Notes: generated by a model not told the origin, from the sequence alone. A stretch of DNA of 64,000 nt from Pleomorphomonas carboxyditropha (GCF_002770725.1 NZ_NQVN01000005.1:124001-188000); one strand, 5' to 3'. Shown: positions 9,101 to 17,632, counted from the first letter of the stretch. Numbers and translations: made by a program.

Positions 9101-9187
9101 CACGCCGAACAGCGTGAAGACGACCATGAAGTACCAGACGAGGGACTTGTGATCGAGCGACCAGTCCGAGAGATTGAACCTTTTCAC
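6116..9187 (-). CDS. Efflux RND transporter permease subunit
   Basis: A 1023-residue AcrB/MexB-type inner-membrane proton antiporter. It has an N-terminal membrane segment followed by LGREEDPSFT, a porter loop, a central block of membrane helices containing GLLVDDAMIAVEMM (the Asp pair of the proton relay) and a second helix block near the C-terminus. It starts with GTG at 9187, overlapping the stop of the upstream adaptor gene (GTGA). With the two adaptors upstream it forms a pump unit; an outer-membrane channel is not encoded here. The substrate is unknown. Confidence 0.95.
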   Translation of the reverse strand: MKRFNLSDWSLDHKSLVWYFMVVFTLFGVFSYVNLGREEDPSFTIKTMVVQAYWPGASVPEMTRQVTDRIEKKLQELPNLDFTRNLTRPGVTTVFVNLRNDTRAADVDGTWVRVRNLISDIRGELPDGVVGPFFNDDFGDVYGNIYALTADGFTPRQLRDYAEDIRTRILSVDNVGKVEIIGAEDEVIYLEFSPRQLAAYGLDEKAVLTTLAEQNAVNPSGTIETGSERVSVRVTGEFRSEKSLEAVNLRVNGRFFRLSDVAKISRGYADPPTELFRYNGEPAVAIAIGMKAGANLLKFGEALRAEMVGIEAELPIGIAVHQVADQPALVEKAVSGFTQALFEAIAIVLLVSFVSLGLRAGVVVALSIPLVLAITFMVMETSAISLQRVSLGALIIALGLLVDDAMIAVEMMIARLEKGDSLRKAATAVYTSTAFPMLTGTLVTVAGFIPVGLNSSMAGEFTFTMFVVIAVSLVISWIVAVVFTPLIGVTVLPAKLKHQKTEKTRFARGFERLLVAGLRHRFIVIGLTLFAFGASLYGLTHVQQQFFPDSDRSELIVDFTLPQNAAIEETGRVIARFEKDMLAGNDGVDHWSSYVGRGAVRFLLTFDQEPAAPYFGQIVVVTRDEETRDRLKAEFSDYLRRTFPGVDSFVRLLEIGPPVGRPVAYRLSGPDIEGVRDAAGRLAAVVATNAHVDNIVTDWGEPGRVVKVDVMQDKARLLGVSSQDISNALYGIIGGATVTKIRDDIYQIDVIGRAVSEERNSIETLKNLQLASQTGSSVPLAAVANLRYEMEQPVVWSRNRLPTVTVKAARADATQADTIVKQLKPAIDDFAATLPAGYKVTTAGSAEESQKAMAPIVAVVPLMIFVMLTVLMIQLQSFSRLILVVAVAPLALIGVVAALLPTGAPLGFVAILGVLALIGILIRNSVILVDQIERLRAEGVPAWNAVIEATDHRFRPIVLTALAASLGLIPIASEVFWQPMAFAMIGGILVGTALTLIFLPALYVTWFRIREEKAGPPAENPIT

Positions 9188-10299
9188 GGTGCATCTCCCT
9201 CGGCGCCGTCCCGGCCGTCGGCCAGCACCAGGACCTTCTGCCCTTCCTTAAGGCTGTGCACGCCGGCGATCGCCACCCGCTCGCCGGCCGAAAGGCCGGA
9301 CAGGATGCGGAGGCGCCCCTCGCCCGCCGGCGCGGTGGTCACCGGCCGAAGGGCGACGCTGCCCTCGCGCCGCGCCGCAGGGCTCGCCTCGTCGACCGTC
9401 ACCACCCAGACGAAGCTGCCGTCCTGGCGCGTCAGCACGGCGGCCTCCGGCAAGGTGATCGTCGGGCTTGCCTGCCGGTCGGCGCGCACCTCGACCGTGG
9501 AACCGAGGCGGAACAGGCTGGGCGGCTCGGCGAGGGCGATCTTGATCCGGCGGGTGCGGGTGATGGGATCGGCCTCCGGCGCAATCTCCCGCAGCCGGCC
9601 GGCGATCGGCTGGTCGGGCGCGATCTGCGGCGCAACGACGAAGGACGCTTCGGGCGACAGCGTGCCGGCCATCCAGTCGGGCATGTCGATCACCGCGTCG
9701 CGCGGATCGGGCTTGGCGATGGTGACGACGCTCTGGCCGGCCGCCACCGTCTGGCCGGGTTCGGCGCCGGTGGCGGTGACGACGCCGGCAAAGCCGGCCC
9801 TCAGTTCGGCATAGCCGAAGGCGTCGCGCGCCTTGGCCAGGTCGGCTTCCGCCTGGCGGACGGCGGCGTCGGCGGCGTCGAAAGCGGCGCGGGCGTCGTC
9901 GAGGCTGGCTTCGGCCGCCGTGCCGCTGGCCCGCAGCGTCTCGATGCGGGTGACCGTGGCGGCGGCGTTCTCCCGCTCGGCGCGGCGGTTGCCGAGCGCC
10001 GCCTGGGCCGAGCGGACCGTGAGATCGAGCGTCGTGGCGTCGATGGCGGCGACGAGGTCGCCGGGACCGACCATGTCGCCGATGTCGACGTTGCGCGTCA
10101 TCAGCCGGCCGAGCACCTGGAAGCTGAGATCGGCCTTGTCGCGCGCCTCCACCGTGCCGACGAAGGACTGCTCTCCGATGTCGTCGACGGCGACGCGCGC
10201 CGACAGGACCGGCCGCACGGGCGGCGGCGTTTCGATCTTTTCCTGGCAGGCGGCGAGCATGAGGCCGGCGAGGGCTGCCAGGGCCAGGCGGCGGATCAT
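9184..10299 (-). CDS. RND efflux periplasmic adaptor, lipoprotein
   Basis: A 371-residue membrane fusion protein. The N-terminus is a lipoprotein signal with lipobox LAAC at about residue 20, so it should be anchored by a lipid. The rest follows the adaptor layout: barrel-sandwich half (VGTVEARDKADLSF), an alpha-helical hairpin around residues 95-160, the second lipoyl half (ATGAEPGQTVAAGQ) and beta-barrel. I chose ATG 10299, giving ATGA overlap with the preceding adaptor; the longer open frame upstream is an Arg-rich out-of-register extension. Confidence 0.92.
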   Translation of the reverse strand: MIRRLALAALAGLMLAACQEKIETPPPVRPVLSARVAVDDIGEQSFVGTVEARDKADLSFQVLGRLMTRNVDIGDMVGPGDLVAAIDATTLDLTVRSAQAALGNRRAERENAAATVTRIETLRASGTAAEASLDDARAAFDAADAAVRQAEADLAKARDAFGYAELRAGFAGVVTATGAEPGQTVAAGQSVVTIAKPDPRDAVIDMPDWMAGTLSPEASFVVAPQIAPDQPIAGRLREIAPEADPITRTRRIKIALAEPPSLFRLGSTVEVRADRQASPTITLPEAAVLTRQDGSFVWVVTVDEASPAARREGSVALRPVTTAPAGEGRLRILSGLSAGERVAIAGVHSLKEGQKVLVLADGRDGAEGDAP

Positions 10300-11396
10300 G
10301 GCGCGTCCTCCCCGACGATTTCCACGCTGGCGCCGGGGCGGAGCAGCTTGCCGCCGCTGGTGACGACGCGGTCGCCGTCGGCGAGGCCAGATGCGACCAC
10401 GATGCTGTCGGTGGTGTAGGCGGCGATGCCGATCGGGCGAAGTTCGGCGCGGGCGCCGTCGGCGGCGACCACCCATACGGCAGCACTGCCGTCGCTTTCG
10501 TTGAGGGCGCCGGCCGGCAGCAATACCGAAGGCATTTCCCGGCTGGCGATGCGGCCGGTAACCGGCGCGCCAAGGCTCATGGCGGCCGGCGGGCTGCCGA
10601 TATCCACCTTGACCCGGACGGTTCCGGTCTGCGTCTCGACGGTCGGCGATATCTCGCGCACGTTGCCGGGCACGGTGACGGACGGATCCTTGACGAGGCC
10701 GACCGTTATGTCGGGCAGGCTGGTAATCGACAGGAAGAGCTGTTCGTATACGTCGAAGACGGCGTCGCGCGGGCCGTCGGCGGCGATGACGAAGATCGGC
10801 CGGGCAGCGGCGACCACCTCGCCGGCATCGGCGTTGCGGGCGGTGACGACGCCGTCGGCGTCCGCCCGAAGTTCGGTATAGGCGAGATTGGCGCGGGCGA
10901 TGTCGAGGGCGGCCTTGGCGGAATCGACCGTGCCGCCGGTGGTCCGCACCGCCTTGGTTGCCGCGTCGAAGGCCGACTGGGTGGTGAAGCCCTTGTCGAG
11001 CAACGTTTTCTGGCGCTCGAAGGCCGAAGCGGCCTGACGGGCGCCGGCTTCGGCGGCGGCCAGCGCCGCCTCGGCGTTGGCCACGTCGGCCTGCTGCTGG
11101 CTGGGATCGAGGCGGGCGAGCAGGTCGCCTTTCTTCAGGTGGTCGCCGACGTCCGCGAAACGTTCGGCGATGCGGCCGGAAAGGCGAAAGGAGAGCTGCG
11201 ACGAGGTGCGCGCCCGGATCTCGCCGGTCAGCGCCAGCGTTTCGCTGTGAGGCACCAGCCGGGCAGTGGTGATCCTGACGGCAACCGGACGGCCGCCGGC
11301 GCTCGATGGCTCATCGGCGAATGCCGGCGAAAGGGCAATGGACCACGCGGCGATCAGCGACAGCAGTAGCTTCACGGTGAGCTCCGTCAAACGCAT
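10296..11396 (-). CDS. RND efflux periplasmic adaptor, secreted
   Basis: A 366-residue membrane fusion protein, paralogous to the next gene but with a cleavable signal peptide (hydrophobic core LLLSLIAAWSIALS, cleavage near AFA-DEP) rather than a lipobox. Adaptor features are present: GEIRARTSSQLSFRLSGRI, VGDHLKKGDLLARLDP, a helical hairpin and the second lipoyl strand. It is first in a three-gene operon with ATGA coupling to the second adaptor. An internal GTG at codon 8 would also give a good signal peptide, so the start is uncertain by seven residues. Confidence 0.92.
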   Translation of the reverse strand: MRLTELTVKLLLSLIAAWSIALSPAFADEPSSAGGRPVAVRITTARLVPHSETLALTGEIRARTSSQLSFRLSGRIAERFADVGDHLKKGDLLARLDPSQQQADVANAEAALAAAEAGARQAASAFERQKTLLDKGFTTQSAFDAATKAVRTTGGTVDSAKAALDIARANLAYTELRADADGVVTARNADAGEVVAAARPIFVIAADGPRDAVFDVYEQLFLSITSLPDITVGLVKDPSVTVPGNVREISPTVETQTGTVRVKVDIGSPPAAMSLGAPVTGRIASREMPSVLLPAGALNESDGSAAVWVVAADGARAELRPIGIAAYTTDSIVVASGLADGDRVVTSGGKLLRPGASVEIVGEDAP

Positions 11397-11556
11397 GGAT
11401 GCCAGGGTTTAGTCTCGGCGGCCCAGCGGGTCAACGAAGAGGAGGGAACCTCGGTTCGCCCCACTCGAAGCGCGAATGGAAGCGGACGCCCCGGCGGGAT
11501 GCCGGCTTTCGTCATGGCGGACTTGCAAGTCGCCATCCCGACCGGGGCGCCGGATA

Positions 11557-13713
11557 TCAGCTTTCCGGCGCGTAGTAATAGTAGCTGTTGTACTTGTTCC
11601 GATAGGAGCCGACGCCGAGTTCGGCCTTGGACAACACGGCGGCGATCGGCAGGTCGTCACCGGCGGTGGTGCGCAGGTCGTTGATCGCCGCGCGGACATC
11701 GCGCTGCGAGGTGGACGCCCAGTGGACGACCAGCGTGACGATGTCGGCGCGGGTGGCAAGATATTGCGCGTCGACGACCGGCAGGATCGGCGGCGTATCC
11801 AGCACGATGATCTCGAAACGCTCCTTGGCGAGTTCCATCAGCAGATTGAACTGAGCGGTTTCGATGAGGCTGTCGGTCGACGTTCTGTGGCTGTTCTTGC
11901 CGACGATCATGTCGAGGCCCGGCACCTTGTCCTTGGTGACGAACTGGCGGATCGACTGGGAATCGAGCGACAGGGTCAGATAGTCGGCGAGGCCGCTTTC
12001 CGGCGTCAGCCCAAGCGACGGGGCGATCGACGGCCGGCGGAGGTCGCAATCGACGAGCAGCACGCGCTTGCCCGACATGGCGAAGGCGCGGGCGATGGCG
12101 ATGGCTGTGGTCGTCTTGCCCTCGCCGGGAATGGCCGAGCCGACCATGATGATGAGGCCGCCTTCCCGGTTCTTGTCCTGCAGCTTGCGCTTCAGGATGT
12201 TCTCGAGGCCGAGACGGATGCGCCGGATCGACTCGCTGTAGGCGGTCAAGGGGTGGTCGAGCAGCTCGCTCGCCACTTGCGCCCGCTCGGTGATCGAGCG
12301 CCCGGCCCGCGACAGCAGCGGGATGGACGAGATGACCGGCACGCCGAGCACCGCCTCGAACTGCTGGTCCGAGGTGAAGCCGCCGATGAAGTTCTCGTTG
12401 AGGAAGGCGAGGCCGAGGCCGAGGCCAAGGCCGGCGACGATGGCGAGCGTCAGAATTAGCTTGGTCTTCGGGGCGCTTGGCGCGTCCGGAGGCAGGGCCG
12501 AAGAGACGACGCGGCTGTCGGCGAGCTGCAGGTCGGCCTGGGTCTCGACGCCGCGCAGGCGCTGCAGCAGATCCTGGTAGAGCGTCTTGGCGACCGTCGA
12601 CTCCTGCTGGAGCTCGTAGATCTTGACCATGACGTCGTTGGACAGGTTGCTGGACAGCACGGTGTCGCGGATGGAGGCGCGCAACCGATCCTGTTCCTGC
12701 TGCGCCGTCTTGACGTGGTCGGAAAGCGTGCCGAGCTCGACGTTGACCTGATCGGTGAGGCGCTGGTCGATCTGGGCGAGGCTGGCGCGCAGGTTGCTTT
12801 CTCGCGCCGATCCCGCGGCAGCGCTGCCGATATCGGCCAGGACCTTGTCGCGCTCGGCCTTGATCTGGGTGATGGTGTCGGATCTCAGTTGGGCGGCGAT
12901 GCCATCCCAATCCTTGTTGGCCGCCAGCGAGGCGACGCTCGTCTGCAACGACTGGGCCGAAACGCTCTCGGCCTTGAGCGCCTCGAGGTTGGCGCGCATC
13001 GTCGTGATGTCGGCCCGGGTGCTTTCGTTGGAGACTTTTTCGATATTCTCGTTGACGAAGGCGTCGATGCGGTTTTCGTTTTCGTTGATGGTCGTCGATG
13101 CCTGGGCGAGGCGGCGGTTGAGCGCATCGCGCACGCTCAGGGCATTGGAGATCTTGGCGTCGACCTGAGCATCGATGTAGGTGCTGGAAAGGGTGTTGGC
13201 GATCAGCGCCGCCTTGGCCGGATCGGCCGAAGTGGCGGAGACGCTGATCACATAGGTCAGGCCGCGGCGGGCGATGGAGACGTTGTCGGAAAAGCGCGCC
13301 AGCACCGCGCGCAACTGGGCGTCGGTATCGGCCAGCAGGTTCTCCATCGTCTTGATCTTGAGGAAAACCATCAGCCGGTCGACGGTGCTGAGCTTCACGC
13401 CGAATTCCGGATCCTTGATGAGCCCAAGGCGGGAAATCGCCTGGATCTGGGTCGACGGAGACTTCAGAATCTCGACTTCGCTTTCGACCCGCGCGTTGTC
13501 GGTGGGCAGAAGCGACATCTGGCTTTCCGGGTCCAGCGCGTTTTTCTGCCGGGGATCGACCAGGATCAATGTCGAGGCGGTGTAGGTCGGCGTTTGGAGA
13601 AAGACGTAGACGGCGGCCAGGCCGACGATAATCAGAACGGTTGAGACAATGAGCCAAATCTGGCGACGGACGAGACCAATTGCGTTGCGAACATCGAACT
13701 CGGATGAATCCAT
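11557..13713 (-). CDS. Exopolysaccharide polymerisation/transport protein (Wzz domain plus BY-kinase, ExoP/Wzc-like)
   Basis: A 718-residue inner-membrane co-polymerase. An N-terminal Wzz domain has membrane segments near residues 18-40 and about 420-440 with a long coiled-coil periplasmic part between them. The cytoplasmic C-terminal half is a bacterial tyrosine kinase: Walker A GEGKTTTAIA near residue 525, Walker A' VDCDLRRPS, then LDTPPILPVVDA. The protein ends in a Tyr-rich tail (NKYNSYYYY) that would be autophosphorylated. I chose ATG 13713, with AGGAAG upstream, over a longer frame. It regulates chain length and export together with the ExoY-like transferase at 15650-16486. Confidence 0.93.
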   Translation of the reverse strand: MDSSEFDVRNAIGLVRRQIWLIVSTVLIIVGLAAVYVFLQTPTYTASTLILVDPRQKNALDPESQMSLLPTDNARVESEVEILKSPSTQIQAISRLGLIKDPEFGVKLSTVDRLMVFLKIKTMENLLADTDAQLRAVLARFSDNVSIARRGLTYVISVSATSADPAKAALIANTLSSTYIDAQVDAKISNALSVRDALNRRLAQASTTINENENRIDAFVNENIEKVSNESTRADITTMRANLEALKAESVSAQSLQTSVASLAANKDWDGIAAQLRSDTITQIKAERDKVLADIGSAAAGSARESNLRASLAQIDQRLTDQVNVELGTLSDHVKTAQQEQDRLRASIRDTVLSSNLSNDVMVKIYELQQESTVAKTLYQDLLQRLRGVETQADLQLADSRVVSSALPPDAPSAPKTKLILTLAIVAGLGLGLGLAFLNENFIGGFTSDQQFEAVLGVPVISSIPLLSRAGRSITERAQVASELLDHPLTAYSESIRRIRLGLENILKRKLQDKNREGGLIIMVGSAIPGEGKTTTAIAIARAFAMSGKRVLLVDCDLRRPSIAPSLGLTPESGLADYLTLSLDSQSIRQFVTKDKVPGLDMIVGKNSHRTSTDSLIETAQFNLLMELAKERFEIIVLDTPPILPVVDAQYLATRADIVTLVVHWASTSQRDVRAAINDLRTTAGDDLPIAAVLSKAELGVGSYRNKYNSYYYYAPES

Positions 13714-13958
13714 TTGAAGAAAACTTCCTTGAACTTCCTTCGACGCTATCACTATGACCGAAATCGTGCCGCCAACCAAGCGGACAAGCGGCCCAAAATG
13801 TGCTGCGGGATGAAGAAATCTCGAAAAAAGAGATATTTGGTTAACTATATTCGCGCCGAAATCCTGAAGGCAATTGCTACCATTCGGCAGTCAGGTCGAG
13901 GACCACAGCACGCACGATTGCCGTCGTCGCGATCAAACGAGAAACAACGCAAAACAAA

Positions 13959-13987
13959 GGTCGTGGTCTCGATTCAAGACCACGACC
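13959..13987 (-). terminator. Rho-independent terminator of the secreted Gly-rich protein gene
   Basis: Perfect 11-bp stem GGTCGTGGTCT (13959-13969) and AGACCACGACC (13977-13987) with a seven-base loop. Read on the minus strand it is followed by a T-rich run (TTTGTTTT), 24 bases downstream of the stop at 14011. On the plus strand CTTTTT follows, so it may work both ways. Confidence 0.85.
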
Positions 13988-14010
13988 CTTTTTGGGCAAT
14001 ACGCTATATA

Positions 14011-14517
14011 TCAGCCACCGGCACCGGCGCTGGCACTGGGGTCGACGATCTGGGCCGAACCAAAGCTACCACCGCCACCGCCCGGCGAACCGCCGGCGGG
14101 AGCGCCGCCAGCCGGCGTGCCCGTCGCGCCAGTCGGAGCCGTCGGCGAAAGAGCGTCGACGCTGCTGGCAAGCGTAATATAGTTCGGGTTAGTCGTCACG
14201 CCCGGCGTGTTCGCCGCCGTATCCCGTGCGAGCGAAGCGACATCCGCGGCCAGCGGGCCGGAGAGGCCCAATGCCTGGGCCGCCGCCACAAGGTTTTCCA
14301 GAGCAATGATGCAGGCGTTCGAGCTCGCTCCCGAGCAAGCGCCAGGCAGGCTCTGAATTTCAGCGATCAGGTTGTTTCGCGCGGCCGATGCGGGCAGGGA
14401 CGAAAGCGAGCTGATCAGTGAATTCGCCGCGCTGGCATTGACGGCGGCCGAGGCGCCCGTCATGGCGGAAAGAGCCAATGCGGCGCTCAACGACGCAGAG
14501 AGGAAAAATCTCTTCAT
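14011..14517 (-). CDS. Secreted Gly/Ala/Ser-rich hypothetical protein
   Basis: A 168-residue protein that I do not recognise. It has a clear signal peptide (positive start, hydrophobic Ala/Leu core, cleavage near ASA-AVN around residue 25), a central Ala/Leu-rich helical part with one Cys pair (CSGASSNAC) that could form a disulfide, and a low-complexity Gly/Ser/Pro/Ala tail from about residue 125. GGAG lies eight bases before the ATG and a strong terminator follows. It sits between the BY-kinase and the transglutaminase-like peptidase, so a role in cell-surface or polysaccharide assembly is a reasonable inference. Confidence 0.8.
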   Translation of the reverse strand: MKRFFLSASLSAALALSAMTGASAAVNASAANSLISSLSSLPASAARNNLIAEIQSLPGACSGASSNACIIALENLVAAAQALGLSGPLAADVASLARDTAANTPGVTTNPNYITLASSVDALSPTAPTGATGTPAGGAPAGGSPGGGGGSFGSAQIVDPSASAGAGG

Positions 14518-14950
14518 ATTTATTGTCTCCTATCGAGTTTGCATAAAACCGGAGCTTTCGGCCCAACCTGTCGCCGCATTTTCCAATAATTTACATTAAG
14601 TAGTTGTCGGTACGCAAGGGTTGATTCTCGATTTAAACGAATTTTCAAGCATATGGTCAATTTGCAACGGATTCCGGCCGGATCGCTCGGGAAAAGCCGT
14701 ATTCGGCAATTGAAATGCCCGTCGATGACGTCGAGCCGCCGCTTGAAAGGCGACCTTACCCATTCGCCGCAACCTCTTCCGTTTCGAGTTCCGGTTAATG
14801 GAAGATATCCGACAATGACCAGAATTTGAACCACATTTGCTTCAATTCGAACGCTTTGCGCTGTGAATTCATTGGTCAGTTCGCCTAACCTAATCTCAAA
14901 GAAAATCTGGTGTACTCGGTCCACATAAAGTTCGACGGGAGTTTACCGCC
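14518..14950. other. Divergent intergenic region, lower GC
   Basis: 433 bases between two divergently transcribed secreted-protein genes. The sequence is visibly richer in A/T than the surroundings, as expected for two facing promoters. I find no open frame, RNA gene or clear operator in it. Confidence 0.6.
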
Positions 14951-15556
14951 ATGAACAAGTTGGTCCGCTTGCTGATTGTCCTCGCTGCCGCCGCCGTGCT
15001 TCCCCAGGCGGCGTCGGCCGGCTTTCTGAATGTTCCCAAGCAGAGTCTGGATCTGCCCACGGCCGGCCGCGTCAACACAAAAGGCAATACGGTCGGTCCG
15101 ACCGGCTTTTATGTGATGTGCTCGGTCATACCCTCCGCCTGCAAAGTCCAGCGCGCCCGGAATGTCGGAACAGCGGCTGGCAACGTCAAGCTGACGGTGG
15201 ATACGCTGGCTCTGCTCGATCGCGTCAACCGGGAGGTCAACGGGGCGATGCGCCCGCAGGCGGAAACCGGCCTGACCGACGTCTGGCAGATCGGCGGATC
15301 GTCCGGCGATTGCGAGGATTACGCGCTGACCAAGCGGGCGGCCCTGCTGCGCAAGGGCTTCCCGAGCTCGGCGTTGCTGATGACGACGGTGGTTACCGGA
15401 CGCGGCGAACCGCATGCCGTATTGATGGTGCGCACTGATCGCGGTGACTTTGTGCTCGATAACCTCAACCAGATCGTCAAGCCGTGGAACAGCACCGGCT
15501 ATCGGTTCGTCTCCATGCAGTCGCCGGACAATCCGCGTATCTGGGTTAATCTTTGA
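14951..15556 (+). CDS. Transglutaminase-like cysteine peptidase (BTLCP), periplasmic
   Basis: A 201-residue bacterial transglutaminase-like cysteine peptidase. A signal peptide ends near SAG (residues 22-24). The catalytic triad is visible: Cys121 in SGDCEDYALTK, His155 in GEPHAVLMV and Asp170 in FVLDNL. Family members (LapG-like) act in the periplasm and can release surface adhesins under c-di-GMP control, but no LapD-type partner or large adhesin is in this window. Its location inside an exopolysaccharide locus fits a surface-related role. The gene ends 37 bases before a strong bidirectional terminator. Confidence 0.9.
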   Translation: MNKLVRLLIVLAAAAVLPQAASAGFLNVPKQSLDLPTAGRVNTKGNTVGPTGFYVMCSVIPSACKVQRARNVGTAAGNVKLTVDTLALLDRVNREVNGAMRPQAETGLTDVWQIGGSSGDCEDYALTKRAALLRKGFPSSALLMTTVVTGRGEPHAVLMVRTDRGDFVLDNLNQIVKPWNSTGYRFVSMQSPDNPRIWVNL

Positions 15557-15593
15557 GCCGGGCCGGTGGGCCTCTCCCCAAGGGAACGCAACG

Positions 15594-15630
15594 CAAAACG
15601 CCCTCCCGGACAGGAGGGCGTTTTGTTTTT
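15594..15630. terminator. Bidirectional terminator between convergent genes
   Basis: A 13-bp perfect stem: CAAAACGCCCTCC (15594-15606), loop CGGACA, GGAGGGCGTTTTG (15613-15625), then TTTTT. The A-run in the left arm gives a T-run for the opposite strand, so it serves both the peptidase gene (+) and the sugar transferase gene (-). The same GCCCTCC/GGAGGGC core recurs in the leuD terminator at 44169-44190. Confidence 0.93.
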
Positions 15631-15649
15631 CCATCGGATGGGCTGCCGA

Positions 15650-16486
15650 TCAGAAGCCCTTGCCGCGCAGGACTTCGTTGATCAGGGTGCGGAAAAGGAT
15701 GCGGATATCCAGCCAGATCGAGAAGTTGCGGATGTATTCGATGTCGCAGGCCACCCGCATGACCGACGGCTCGACCTCGATGGTTGGTCCGCGAAGACCG
15801 TTGGCCTGAGCAAGTCCGGTGATGCCGGGGCGCATGGCGTGGCGGCGTTCGTAGCCCAGGACGAGCTCTTCGTAGCGAACGCCGGCGGCCAGCATGCCCG
15901 GGACGTGCGGGCGGGGCCCGACCAGCGACATGTCGCCCAGCAAGACGTTGATGAGCTGCGGCAGCTCGTCGATGTTGGTTTTGCGGATGATGCGGCCGAT
16001 CGGCGTGACGCACGGATCGTCGGCGACCGTTTGCGCCACACCCGAGAGATCGCAACGGTCGGTGTACATCGAACGGAACTTGAGGATCTGGAACGACTTG
16101 TTGTCCAGTCCCGTCCGCTCCTGACGGAAGAATACCGGCCCGACGCTGGTCAGCTTGATGATGGCGGCAACGGCGATGAGCAGTGGCGACAGCAGGAGGA
16201 GACCAAAGGCCGCGCCGACGATATCGACCAGCCTTTTGGCCACGAGATGGGCCGGGCGCCAGTTGACCCCGGCTTCCGACTGCCCGTCGTCGATAACGGC
16301 TCCGTCGAAGGTGGCGACCGCCACCGACTGTGCCGGCGAAAAGGTCGACGCCGGCATTATGCGGGCGGTGTGGGATGCCCCATAACGCCCGGAAGATCCG
16401 CCTTCGGCCAGCGCGAGATCATGCAATCCGGACGAACTTTCTGCGCCGCCCTTCGAAAAATCATGGGTAAGATCTGTAAGACGCAT
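15650..16486 (-). CDS. Exopolysaccharide undecaprenyl-phosphate sugar phosphotransferase (ExoY-like)
   Basis: A 278-residue bacterial sugar transferase (PF02397). After a soluble N-terminus of about 80 residues comes one membrane segment (VDIVGAAFGLLLLSPLLIAVAAI) and then the cytosolic catalytic part with FFRQERTGLDNK, LKFRSM, KTNIDELPQLINVLLGDMSLVGPRP and RPGITGLAQ. It adds the first sugar phosphate to undecaprenyl phosphate, starting repeat-unit synthesis. It lacks the extra N-terminal helices of WbaP/WcaJ proteins, so ExoY is the closer match. Glucose or galactose cannot be told apart from sequence. Confidence 0.92.
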   Translation of the reverse strand: MRLTDLTHDFSKGGAESSSGLHDLALAEGGSSGRYGASHTARIMPASTFSPAQSVAVATFDGAVIDDGQSEAGVNWRPAHLVAKRLVDIVGAAFGLLLLSPLLIAVAAIIKLTSVGPVFFRQERTGLDNKSFQILKFRSMYTDRCDLSGVAQTVADDPCVTPIGRIIRKTNIDELPQLINVLLGDMSLVGPRPHVPGMLAAGVRYEELVLGYERRHAMRPGITGLAQANGLRGPTIEVEPSVMRVACDIEYIRNFSIWLDIRILFRTLINEVLRGKGF

Positions 16487-16897
16487 TACATCCCCCGAAA
16501 ATAAAAATCAAAATCCGGCAATTCCACCGAAGCCAGCAGGGCGAAAACCGCCGCAACCATCACTTCGGGATAACGAAACGTTTACCAAACTAGTGGATTT
16601 CCCCTAGTTCCGCAAGCCGACAGGCCGTCGGAAAAAGCGGAAAGCCCATGCGCTCAATGCAATGCTCGGCTTCGCCTGCCAGCCGCCAATCGCCAAATAG
16701 CAATCGCCATGCCATGCGCGGCCCGCCGATTTCGTGCCAGAATCGCACAAGGCGCGTCCGGCCTTCGCATCCTCTCCATAGTTAATTTTGATTAAACTTA
16801 TATCACACCTGCCCGATTCAAACCCGGATTCCGGGCCTGACGGTGGAGCGTCCGTTTCCGGCGGACCCTCCTGCGTCTTGCATGACGTCTTGGCGGG
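16487..16897. other. Intergenic region upstream of sugar transferase, with inverted repeat
   Basis: 411 bases without a gene. It must hold the promoter of the minus-strand sugar transferase. A small inverted repeat AACTAG (16588-16593) / CTAGTT (16604-16609) with a ten-base spacer lies about 100 bases upstream of the ATG and is a possible operator. The rest, including an A/T-rich stretch near 16780-16810, shows nothing identifiable. Confidence 0.4.
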
Positions 16898-17410
16898 TCA
16901 TTTCAGCCGGAGCGGCAGGCCGGCGGCAATGAACCACGCCTCGTCGGCGATGGCGGCGATCTTCTGGTTGAGGCGGCCGGCTTCGTCACGGAAACGGCGG
17001 GCCAGGGCGTTTTCGGGGACGATGGACAGCCCCACTTCGTTCGATACCAGCACCACCGGTCCATCGGCCGCGGCAAGCGCCGCGGCGAGATGATCGCCCT
17101 CGGCGTCGAGGTCGGCGTCGGCGAGGAGGTGATTGGTGAGCCACAGCGTCAGGCAATCGACAAGCATGGCCCGGTCGCCGCGCGCTTCGGCGGAAAGCGT
17201 CTCGGCGAGCCGGTATGGCGCTTCGACCGTGCGCCAATCGGCGCCGCGCCGGGCACGGTGGAGGGCGATGCGGCTTTCCATCTCCGCGTCGCGGCACTCG
17301 GCGGTGGCGATATAGACGTTCTCCTGCGCCGCAAAGCGGCGTGTCCGCTCCTCGGCGAAGCGGCTCTTGCCGGAGCGGGCGCCGCCCAGAACGAAGATGA
17401 TCGGTGCCAT
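16898..17410 (-). CDS. cobU: Bifunctional adenosylcobinamide kinase / adenosylcobinamide-phosphate guanylyltransferase
   Basis: A 170-residue CobU/CobP enzyme, the usual length. The P-loop GGARSGKS is at residues 9-16, and the guanylylated histidine is His51 in ALHRARRGADWRTVE; CLTLWLTN and VSNEVGLSIVPE are also family blocks. It phosphorylates adenosylcobinamide and then forms AdoCbi-GDP in the nucleotide-loop assembly of coenzyme B12. It stands alone here; no other cobalamin gene is in the window, and I do not see a convincing cobalamin riboswitch upstream. Confidence 0.95.
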   Translation of the reverse strand: MAPIIFVLGGARSGKSRFAEERTRRFAAQENVYIATAECRDAEMESRIALHRARRGADWRTVEAPYRLAETLSAEARGDRAMLVDCLTLWLTNHLLADADLDAEGDHLAAALAAADGPVVLVSNEVGLSIVPENALARRFRDEAGRLNQKIAAIADEAWFIAAGLPLRLK

Positions 17411-17632
17411 GGCTTTATTCCCCCCGCAGTAACCGTCGCGTCACCGGCTAGCGGCCGGACGGCCCTTGCGCAAGCCGCCGCCGCCGGACTATTGGCCGAA
17501 AGTAGCATGATCCTTGCAAAGCACGCTGCAGCTTCAACGCCCCACCGTTCACAGGGACCGCTTCGGCGGGAACGGAAGTCGATCTCGAATCGCGTCGCGT
17601 GGGAAGCTCATAAAGATGAAAAGGGGAACGCA

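Noticed and set aside
5286-9814. Very long open frames (about 1300 codons) on both strands over the efflux permease
   Set aside because: They are the alternative frames of the RND gene; their translations are Arg- or Asp/Gly-rich with no domain.
17411-17632. Possible cobalamin riboswitch upstream of cobU
   Set aside because: I could not find the conserved B12-box or the expected core; the cobU leader is short and the divergent permease promoter occupies the gap.
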